Shown: piece after piece, positions 53,584 to 64,000 of the stretch
How positions within the stretch are numbered: the stretch's first letter is position 1
Layout of the letters: each line of letters begins with the position of its first letter
Translations under genes and position numbers: made by a program
From: Streptomyces sp. 549
GTDB taxonomy: Bacteria; Actinomycetota; Actinomycetes; Streptomycetales; Streptomycetaceae
Assembly (NCBI RefSeq): GCF_030124175.1
Contig: NZ_JASKMT010000012.1
Span: 1 to 64,000, forward strand
DNA length: 64,000 nt
Direction of reading: 5' to 3'
The notes under the pieces: generated by a model
What the model was told of the DNA's origin: nothing
Databases searched by the model: none
The model's input: the letters and a program-made list of their open reading frames with translations, nothing else

Positions 53584-54393
53584 GTGAGTAGTGACCAGTT
53601 GCTCGCCTTCGAGGTCGACTGCCACCTGTTCAAGGGATGTGGCTTCGAGGCACCGAGCGTGTGGTCGTTCATCTTCGACCCGATCTTCACCATCGGCCCC
53701 GTCGAGTTCAACAAGCCGATGCTGCTGGCGATCCTCGGCACCGTCCTGATCATGAGCTTCTTCTGGGTTGCCTTCTCCAAGCCGAAGGTCGTGCCGGGCA
53801 AGCTGCAGATGGTCGCCGAGGTCCTCTACGACTTCGTGCGCAAGGGCATCGCCCGCGAGGTGATCGGCAAGAAGGGCGAGCCGTTCGTACCTCTGCTGGT
53901 GTCGCTGTTCTTCTTCGTCTGGATGCTGAACCTCTGGGCGCTGATCCCGCTTGCGCAGTTCCCGGTCAGCTCGGTGATCGCCTACCCGATCGGTCTTGCG
54001 CTGGTCGTCTGGGTCACCTATATGACCGTGACCTTCCGCAGCAACGGCTTCGTCGGCGGCATGCGCAACCTGTGTGTGCCCGGTGGCCTGCCCAAGCCGA
54101 TCTACGTACTGCTGACGCCGCTGGAGTTCGTCTCCAACGTCTTCGTCCGGCCGTTCACGCTGGCCGTGCGACTCTTCGCCAACATGTTCGCCGGTCACAT
54201 CCTGATCCTGATCTTCACGATCGCGACCTGGTACATGCTCGGCACGCTGCTCGGCACCGTGTACGCCACCGCCTCGTTCGCCCTGACGCTGGTCATCACG
54301 GTCTTCGAGATGTTCATCCAGGCGCTGCAGGCGTACGTGTTCACCGTGCTGACCGCCACCTACCTCTCCCAGGCGCTGGAAGAGGCTCACTGA
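53584..54393 (+). CDS. atpB: ATP synthase subunit a
   Basis: This is the proton-channel subunit of Fo, 269 residues from a GTG at 53584 following AAGGAG. It shows the essential Arg in helix 4 (PFTLAVRLFANMFAGHILIL) and the later helix with MFIQALQAYVFTVLTATYLS. It forms the half channels that feed protons to subunit c. Confidence 0.96.
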   Translation: MSSDQLLAFEVDCHLFKGCGFEAPSVWSFIFDPIFTIGPVEFNKPMLLAILGTVLIMSFFWVAFSKPKVVPGKLQMVAEVLYDFVRKGIAREVIGKKGEPFVPLLVSLFFFVWMLNLWALIPLAQFPVSSVIAYPIGLALVVWVTYMTVTFRSNGFVGGMRNLCVPGGLPKPIYVLLTPLEFVSNVFVRPFTLAVRLFANMFAGHILILIFTIATWYMLGTLLGTVYATASFALTLVITVFEMFIQALQAYVFTVLTATYLSQALEEAH

Positions 54394-54717
<324 letters not shown>

Positions 54718-54754
54718 CGGTCCGATCGCAGCCGGATTCGACGAAAGGTCCACC

Positions 54755-55300
54755 ATGATGTACCAGGCAGCCGAGGAAGCACAGAGTCCTCTGTTCCCGG
54801 TCTGGCCCGAGATCGTCATCGGTCTGCTCTGCTTCGGCATCATCTTCTTCGTCTTCGCCAAGAAGCTCCTCCCCGCCATCAACAAGGCACTGGAAGAGCG
54901 TCACGCGAAGATCGAGGGCGGCATCGAGAACGCCGAGGCGCTGCAGGCCGAGGCCCAGCAGACGCTCGAGGAGTACCGCGAGCAGCTGAAGGACGCCCGC
55001 CACGAGGCCGCGCGCCTGCGCCAGGAGGCGCAGGAGCAGGGCGCCGCGCTCATCGCCGAGATGCGTGCGGAAGGCCAGCGGCAGCGCGAGGAGATCGTCG
55101 CCGCCGGTCACACCCAGATCGAGGCCGACCGCAAGCAGGCGTCGCTGGCTCTTCGCCAGGACGTCGGCAAGCTGGCCACCGACCTGGCGGGCCGGCTCGT
55201 CGGGGAGTCCCTTGAGGACCACGCCCGGCAGAGCCGCGTCATCGACCGGTTCCTCGACGAGCTCGAGGGTTCCACGACGAACGCCGAGGCCGCCCGATGA
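54755..55300 (+). CDS. atpF: ATP synthase subunit b
   Basis: This 181-residue stator subunit has one N-terminal membrane helix (WPEIVIGLLCFGIIFFVFAK) and a long charged coiled coil (LQAEAQQTLEEYREQLKDAR and onwards) reaching to F1. The ATG at 54755 gives MMYQAAEEAQ. Its end overlaps the start of atpH by ATGA. Confidence 0.96.
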   Translation: MMYQAAEEAQSPLFPVWPEIVIGLLCFGIIFFVFAKKLLPAINKALEERHAKIEGGIENAEALQAEAQQTLEEYREQLKDARHEAARLRQEAQEQGAALIAEMRAEGQRQREEIVAAGHTQIEADRKQASLALRQDVGKLATDLAGRLVGESLEDHARQSRVIDRFLDELEGSTTNAEAAR

Positions 55301-56121
55301 ACGGAGCGAGCCGCGACGCACTGGCTGCCGCTCGGGAGCGACTCGACGCGCTCACGGACAACACGTCCGTGGACGCGGCGAAGCTCGCCGACGAGCTGGC
55401 CGCCGTCACCGCTCTGCTCGACCGTGAGGTGTCGCTGCGTCGGGTCCTGACCGACCCGGCGCAGTCCGGCGACGCCAAGGCCGCGCTGGTGGGCCAGGTG
55501 TTCGGCGGCCAGGTCGGCGGCGAGACCGTCGACCTGGTGACCGGAATGGCCCGCGCCCGTTGGTCCCGTTCGCGCGACCTGGTCGACGCGATCGAGCAGC
55601 TGGCCGACATCGCCGACCTCATCGCGGCCGAGCGCGACGGCACCCTGGACGACGCCGAGGACGAGATCTTCCGGTTCAGCCGGATCGTCGCCTCCTCGAC
55701 GGAGCTGCGGGCCGCGCTGAGCGCCAAGATCGGCACCCCCGCGCACCGGAACGCGCAGCGCGAGCTGCTCGCCCGGCTGCTCGGCGGGCGGGCCCGCCCC
55801 GTCACCGAGCGTCTGGTCGCCCGCCTGGTCGCCCAGCCGCGAGGACGTAGCCTGGAGAGTGGGCTCGAAGCCCTCAGCAGGCTCGCGGCCGACCGGCGCA
55901 ACCGCTCGGTGGCCGTGGTCACCTCCGCGGTGCCGCTCAGCGACGGTCAGCGGGAGCGCCTCGGCGCCGCTCTGACCCGGCTGTACGGCCGGCAGGTGCA
56001 CCTGAACCTGGACGTGGACCCCTCGGTCCTCGGCGGGATCATGGTGCGGATCGGTGACGAGGTCATCAACGGCACCGTCGGCGACCGTCTCGAAGAGGTC
56101 GAGCGGCGGATGGCCGGCTGA
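55297..56121 (+). CDS. atpH: ATP synthase subunit delta
   Basis: This peripheral-stalk subunit joins subunit b to the top of F1. With 274 residues it is about 100 residues longer than E. coli delta, as usual for Streptomyces, owing to an N-terminal extension (LAAARERLDALTDNTSVDAA). The C-terminal signature VHLNLDVDPSVLGGIMVRIG followed by DEVINGTVGDRLEEV is present. Translation is coupled to atpF. Confidence 0.95.
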   Translation: MNGASRDALAAARERLDALTDNTSVDAAKLADELAAVTALLDREVSLRRVLTDPAQSGDAKAALVGQVFGGQVGGETVDLVTGMARARWSRSRDLVDAIEQLADIADLIAAERDGTLDDAEDEIFRFSRIVASSTELRAALSAKIGTPAHRNAQRELLARLLGGRARPVTERLVARLVAQPRGRSLESGLEALSRLAADRRNRSVAVVTSAVPLSDGQRERLGAALTRLYGRQVHLNLDVDPSVLGGIMVRIGDEVINGTVGDRLEEVERRMAG

Positions 56122-56215
56122 CGCCGGCCCCACCAACTCAACAAGCAGTACATAGCGGCCCGAGTTGGGCCGTAGCAGACACTTACGGGCCCAACAAGGA
56201 GAGCAGGGAACCCAG

Positions 56216-57787
56216 ATGGCGGAGCTCACGATCCGGCCGGATGAGATCCGGGACGCGCTGGAGAACTTTGTCCAGTCGTACACGCCGGACGCGGCCTCGC
56301 GCGACGAGGTCGGGACGGTCAGCGCTGCCGGCGACGGCATCGCCAAGATCGAGGGCCTTCCCTCGGTCATGGCCAACGAACTGCTGAAGTTCGAGGACGG
56401 AAGCCTCGGTCTCGCCCTCAACCTCGAGGAGCGGGAGATCGGCGCGGTCGTTCTCGGCGAGTTCAGCGGCATCGAGGAGGGCCAGCCGGTGCAGCGCACC
56501 GGTGAGGTCCTGTCCGTCGCGGTCGGCGAGGGCTACCTCGGCCGTGTCGTCGACCCGCTGGGAAACCCGGTCGACGGCCTCGGCGAGATCAGCACCGAGG
56601 GTCGCCGTGCCCTCGAACTGCAGGCCCCCACGGTCATGGACCGCAAGTCGGTTCACGAGCCGATGGAGACCGGCTACAAGGCCGTCGACGCCATGACCCC
56701 GGTCGGCCGCGGTCAGCGCCAGCTGATCATCGGCGACCGGCAGACCGGCAAGACCGCCCTGGCGGTCGACACCATCATCAACCAGCGCGACAACTGGCGC
56801 TCGGGCGACGTGAACAAGCAGGTCCGCTGCATCTACGTCGCCATCGGCCAGAAGGGCTCCACCATCGCGTCCGTACGCGGTGCGCTGGAGGAGGCCGGCG
56901 CGCTGGAGTACACCACCATCGTCGCCGCCCCGGCGTCCGACCCGGCGGGCTTCAAGTACCTGGCGCCCTACACCGGCTCGGCCATCGGCCAGCACTGGAT
57001 GCACCAGGGCAAGCACGTCCTGATCATCTTCGACGACCTGTCGAAGCAGGCCGACGCCTACCGCGCCGTCTCGCTGCTGCTGCGCCGCCCGCCGGGCCGC
57101 GAGGCCTACCCCGGCGACGTCTTCTACCTGCACTCCCGGCTGCTGGAGCGCTGCGCGAAGCTCTCCGACGACCTGGGTTCCGGCTCGATGACCGGTCTGC
57201 CGATCGTCGAGACCAAGGCCAATGACGTCTCGGCGTTCATCCCGACCAACGTCATCTCCATCACCGACGGCCAGTGCTTCCTGGAGTCCGACCTGTTCAA
57301 CGCGGGCCAGCGCCCGGCGCTGAACGTCGGTATCTCGGTCTCCCGCGTCGGCGGCTCCGCCCAGCACAAGGCGATGAAGCAGGTCTCCGGCCGGCTGCGC
57401 GTCGACCTGGCCCAGTTCCGTGAGCTGGAGGCGTTCGCCGCCTTCGGTTCCGACCTGGACGCCGCGTCGAAGGCGTCGCTGGAGCGCGGCCAGCGCATGG
57501 TCGAGCTGCTCAAGCAGGATCAGTACGCGCCGTACTCCACCGAGGACCAGGTCGTCTCCATCTGGACCGGCAGCACCGGCCTCATGGACGACGTGCCGGT
57601 GGCGGACATCCGCCGGTTCGAGCGCGAGCTGCTGGACTTCCTGCACCGCGAGCACAAGGACCTGATGACCTCGATCCGCGACGGCGGCAAGCTGTCCGAC
57701 GACACGCTGCAGAAGCTGGGCGGTCTGGTCAACAGCTTCAAGCAGCAGTTCGAGACCGCGGACGGCAAGCTCCTGGGCGAGGGCTGA
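56216..57787 (+). CDS. atpA: ATP synthase subunit alpha
   Basis: This is the regulatory nucleotide-binding subunit of F1, 523 residues from the ATG at 56216 ([20 protein letters not shown]). Walker A is [15 protein letters not shown], and the arginine-finger region is [20 protein letters not shown]. The N-terminal beta barrel ([20 protein letters not shown]) is intact. An ATG at 56165 was rejected because the extra residues fall in the spacer. Confidence 0.97.
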   Translation: MAELTIRPDEIRDALENFVQSYTPDAASRDEVGTVSAAGDGIAKIEGLPSVMANELLKFEDGSLGLALNLEEREIGAVVLGEFSGIEEGQPVQRTGEVLSVAVGEGYLGRVVDPLGNPVDGLGEISTEGRRALELQAPTVMDRKSVHEPMETGYKAVDAMTPVGRGQRQLIIGDRQTGKTALAVDTIINQRDNWRSGDVNKQVRCIYVAIGQKGSTIASVRGALEEAGALEYTTIVAAPASDPAGFKYLAPYTGSAIGQHWMHQGKHVLIIFDDLSKQADAYRAVSLLLRRPPGREAYPGDVFYLHSRLLERCAKLSDDLGSGSMTGLPIVETKANDVSAFIPTNVISITDGQCFLESDLFNAGQRPALNVGISVSRVGGSAQHKAMKQVSGRLRVDLAQFRELEAFAAFGSDLDAASKASLERGQRMVELLKQDQYAPYSTEDQVVSIWTGSTGLMDDVPVADIRRFERELLDFLHREHKDLMTSIRDGGKLSDDTLQKLGGLVNSFKQQFETADGKLLGEG

Positions 57788-57789
57788 GC

Positions 57790-60173
<2,384 letters not shown>

Positions 60174-60264
60174 CACCCGCGCTTCGGTGGTGAGGGGCGG
60201 GTTGCCCCGCCCCTCACCCCACGCACCCACTATCCTGTGACAACCCCAGTTCCAAGGAGCCACT

Positions 60265-60648
60265 GTGGCTGAGCTGCACGTCGAGTTGGTTGCCGCCGAC
60301 CGCAAGGTCTGGTCCGGCAAGGCCAGCCTGGTCGTCGCGCGCACCTCCACGGGTGAGATCGGTGTCATGCCCGGCCACCAGCCGCTGCTGGGTGTGCTGA
60401 AGTCGGGACCGGTCACCATCCGCACCACGGGGGAGAGCGGCGACGGTACCGTCATCGCCGCGGCGCACGGCGGTTTCATCTCGTTCGCCGACAACAAGCT
60501 TTCGCTCCTGACCGAGATCGCGGAGCTCAGCTACGAGATCGACGTCGAGCGGGCCGAGCGGGCGCTGGACCAGGCCAAGGCGGACCAGGACGCGGCGGCG
60601 GAACGCCGTGCCGAGATCCGCCTGCGGGCTGTGGCGGCTGCACGCTGA
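60265..60648 (+). CDS. atpC: ATP synthase subunit epsilon
   Basis: This F1 subunit joins gamma to the c-ring and inhibits ATP hydrolysis. It has 127 residues from the GTG at 60265 following AAGGAG. The beta-sandwich is MAELHVELVAADRKVWSGKA up to PGHQPLLGVLKSGPVTI, followed by a two-helix C-terminal part (DVERAERALDQAKADQDAAA). It is the last gene of the ATP synthase operon; a long hairpin follows. Confidence 0.96.
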   Translation: MAELHVELVAADRKVWSGKASLVVARTSTGEIGVMPGHQPLLGVLKSGPVTIRTTGESGDGTVIAAAHGGFISFADNKLSLLTEIAELSYEIDVERAERALDQAKADQDAAAERRAEIRLRAVAAAR

Positions 60649-60668
60649 GCCCGTACGGACACAAGAAT

Positions 60669-60715
60669 CAGCCGCGGACGGCTCCGGAGTACACGCTCCG
60701 GACGGTCCGCGGCTG
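60669..60715 (+). terminator. Terminator of the ATP synthase operon
   Basis: CAGCCGCGGAC (60669-60679) pairs perfectly with GTCCGCGGCTG (60705-60715). Inside, CTCCGGAG and CTCCGG extend the stem. It lies 20 bases after atpC. Confidence 0.8.
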
Positions 60716-60784
60716 AAGCCATCATTGGTGCGGTCCGCGCCGGGGGCGCGGTACGCAGGAGTCATGCGAGGAGGTCGGTGAGTG

Positions 60785-61237
60785 ATGGTCCTCGCTCTGC
60801 TGCTGTGCGGACTGTTCCTGGTGCTGCTGCTGGTGGCGCTTTTTGTCTTCGGTCTGCGCCGGAGGCTCATCCAGCGCTCCGGCGGCACGTTCGACTGCAG
60901 CCTGCGCTGGGACGTGGCGGACGACGAGTCGGCCGACCCCAAGGGCAAGGGCTGGAGCTACGGCGTGGCCCGCTACAGCGGCGACCGCATCGAGTGGTTC
61001 CGGGTCTTCTCCTACGCGCCGCGCCCGCGGCGCTCCCTGCAACGCGACGCCATCGAGGTCCTCCAGCGGCGCACGCCGCACGGCGAGGAGGAGTTGGCGC
61101 TGCTCTCGGACGCGCTGGTGCTCGCCTGCCGCCACAAGGGCGTGCGGGTGGAGCTGGCGATGAGCGAGGACGCGCTGACCGGCTTCCTCGCCTGGCTGGA
61201 GGCCGCCCCGCCCGGGCAGCGGGTCAACGTCGCCTGA
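60785..61237 (+). CDS. DUF2550-domain membrane-anchored protein
   Basis: This 150-residue protein has one N-terminal membrane helix (LALLLCGLFLVLLLVALFVF) and a soluble DUF2550 domain. The domain shows RRRLIQRSGGTFDCSLRWDV, GWSYGVARYSGDRIEWFRVF and RHKGVRVELAMSEDALTGFL. The ATG at 60785 follows GAGGAGG; an adjacent GTG at 60782 is possible. The family regularly follows atpC in actinobacteria, yet the strong terminator in between argues for separate expression. Its function is unknown. Confidence 0.88.
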   Translation: MVLALLLCGLFLVLLLVALFVFGLRRRLIQRSGGTFDCSLRWDVADDESADPKGKGWSYGVARYSGDRIEWFRVFSYAPRPRRSLQRDAIEVLQRRTPHGEEELALLSDALVLACRHKGVRVELAMSEDALTGFLAWLEAAPPGQRVNVA

Positions 61238-61265
61238 TCCCCGTTCCGGGGACGGACCGCCGCGT

Positions 61266-61778
61266 TCAGCCCAGATCCTTGACCATGGTGTCGGAGACCG
61301 GCCCTGAGGCCACGGTGGTGTAGCCCTCGGCGGCGTAGAGCTTGGCGGCCCGGTTGGCGCGCTCCACGCTGAGGGAGAGCTGGGAGTGCCCGGCCGCGGC
61401 GGCCTGTGCGCCCAGAGCGCGCAGCAGCGCCCGGCCCAGGCCCCGTCCCCGCTGCCCCGGTGCGACGGCGAGTGTCAGTTCCGGTATGTCCTCGGCGACG
61501 AAGCCGTATCCCGCGTCCGCCGCGGGGAACAACCGCATCCAGGCGGCCCCGGCGGGCCGAGGCGTGCCGTCGGGTCCTGGCGTCTCGGCGACGAGCCCGA
61601 GGTCGCCGGGGAGCGGCCAGCCGCTGATGTAGTGGGCGATGAGTGGTTCGTCCAGCGCCTGCTCGCGGGTCATGGGAGTGCGGCCCGGCTGCCAGTTCAC
61701 CGCCTCCAGGAGCATGTCGGTGAGGAAGCCGGCGTCCTCCGGGGCGGCCGGGCGCAGGGCGTACCGGGTCTGGTCCAT
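61266..61778 (-). CDS. GNAT-family N-acetyltransferase
   Basis: This 170-residue acetyltransferase begins at the ATG at 61778 (MDQTRYALRPAAPEDAGFLT); a TTG at 61814 would add 12 residues. The acetyl-CoA site is ELTLAVAPGQRGRGLGRALL (Q-R-G-R-G-L-G loop), followed by LSLSVERANRAAKLYAAEGY, the typical C-terminal strand-helix motif. The acceptor substrate is unknown. It is convergent with the DUF2550 gene (stops 28 bases apart). Confidence 0.87.
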   Translation of the reverse strand: MDQTRYALRPAAPEDAGFLTDMLLEAVNWQPGRTPMTREQALDEPLIAHYISGWPLPGDLGLVAETPGPDGTPRPAGAAWMRLFPAADAGYGFVAEDIPELTLAVAPGQRGRGLGRALLRALGAQAAAAGHSQLSLSVERANRAAKLYAAEGYTTVASGPVSDTMVKDLG

Positions 61779-61886
61779 GGAGACGATCTTGGTGGGTCCT
61801 CCGGGAGCCCGCAAGGGCCCTGGGACACCTGTCCGGAAGGCGCCCCACCCGCCCGGACCGAGGTCGGGGTGGGTGGGGCGTGACCG

Positions 61887-61920
61887 GACCGGGGGACGGC
61901 GGGCGGGCCGTCCCCCGGTC
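61887..61920 (-). terminator. Terminator after the chitinase gene
   Basis: GACCGGGGGACGGC (61887-61900) pairs perfectly with GCCGTCCCCCGGTC (61907-61920), a 14-bp stem with a six-base loop. It lies 50 bases downstream of the chitinase stop. A second, shorter stem GGGCCG/CGGCCC occurs at 61943-61959. Confidence 0.75.
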
Positions 61921-61971
61921 GGTTGGGGGGTGGCGTCCGTGCGGGCCGCTGTACGGCCCGTGGGTGGGGGG

Positions 61972-63810
<1,839 letters not shown>

Positions 63811-63913
63811 GGATGGCTCCTCGGTAGGGATCCGATGGAACGATGGAGCCTGCGCCGCCCGATGAGTGCGCCGTCGCCTGATGGACCTGACGTGCTCACC
63901 GCAGTTGTGCTGG

Positions 63914-63942
63914 AGCGTAAAGTGGTCTGGACCAACGGTCAA
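63914..63942 (-). promoter_or_regulatory. Chitinase promoter
   Basis: On the minus strand, TTGACC (63942-63937) and TACGCT (63919-63914) are spaced by 17 bases, a good vegetative-type promoter. This gives a leader of about 95 bases to the TTG start. The two DasR-type boxes overlap it. Confidence 0.65.
63923..63934 (-). promoter_or_regulatory. DasR-type box (dre), copy 1
   Basis: TGGTCTGGACCA is one base from the core of the DasR consensus (ACTGGTCTAGACCAGT). It lies between the -35 and -10 elements of the chitinase promoter. Direct repeats of this kind are known in Streptomyces chitinase promoters. Confidence 0.75.
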
Positions 63943-63943
63943 T

Positions 63944-63955
63944 AGGTCTGGACCA
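63944..63955 (-). promoter_or_regulatory. DasR-type box (dre), copy 2
   Basis: AGGTCTGGACCA lies immediately upstream of the chitinase -35 element. It is 21 bp, two helical turns, from copy 1, so two dimers could bind the same DNA face. Confidence 0.7.
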
Positions 63956-64000
63956 AAACGCTTCTTAGAGGAAACGGCACCGGCCGCGGTGGCGTCGAAG

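Overview
The window is a piece of a Streptomyces (or very close actinomycete) chromosome. The evidence is very high GC with G/C-biased third codon positions, GTG and TTG starts, and a gene order familiar from Streptomyces chromosomes: single-receiver regulator, nrtL, lysA, hom, thrC, thrB, rho, LCP protein, rpmE, prfA, prmC, Sua5-type protein, LMW-PTP-like protein, UDP-sugar phosphotransferase, atpIBEFHAGDC, DUF2550 protein.

Layout. (1) About 1-4.7 kb is accessory DNA. It holds a frameshifted IS110-type transposase cut by the window edge, C-terminal remnants of IS5-type and IS3-type transposases, a LacI helix-turn-helix scrap and three orphan small genes. The structured DNA upstream of the IS110 transposase could encode a bridge RNA. 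(2) About 4.7-12.4 kb is a fructan/fructose locus: a secreted GH32 fructan hydrolase with an unusual nested repeat inserted in it, an ABM-family protein, a fructokinase remnant of 57 codons, a three-gene CUT2-type sugar importer and a LacI regulator. The fructanase and importer promoters carry near-identical 30-bp operators (18 bases identical), which suggests one repressor co-regulates them. (3) About 12.7-33.6 kb is mixed: a GT39-like membrane glycosyltransferase, an N5-(carboxyethyl)ornithine synthase-like enzyme, a DUF574 methyltransferase, a secreted retropepsin-like protein, a site-2 protease with CBS domains, a CUT1 sugar importer in LpqY-SugABC order, an FtsX-type permease without an ATPase next to a two-component system, a holin-like/DUF3618/DUF4235 operon, a P450, a GNAT protein, a small membrane protein and a truncated BBE oxidoreductase.

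(4) From about 33.7 kb the conserved core starts: neutral ceramidase, a receiver-only regulator, the ArgS-like NrtL, the aspartate-family amino acid genes lysA-hom-thrC-thrB, Rho with a long disordered N-terminal region, an LCP wall-polymer ligase, ribosomal protein L31, release factor 1 with its methyltransferase PrmC, the threonylcarbamoyl-AMP synthase, an LMW-PTP homologue whose catalytic Cys is Ser, and a polyprenyl-phosphate GlcNAc/MurNAc-1-P transferase family protein. A small AT-richer stretch with a secreted Cys-containing protein lies just before the ATP synthase operon. The complete F1Fo ATP synthase (atpI to atpC) follows and is closed by a strong hairpin. (5) The right end has a DUF2550 protein, a GNAT protein and a secreted GH18 chitinase (CBM2-FnIII-GH18). 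Its promoter carries two DasR-type boxes placed 21 bp apart around the -35 element.

The most checkable unusual points are the shared fructan operator, the domain-within-domain architecture of the fructanase, the candidate bridge RNA, the Cys-to-Ser phosphatase homologue, the lost fructokinase, and a Crp-like palindrome upstream of atpI. I found no CRISPR array, rRNA or tRNA gene.
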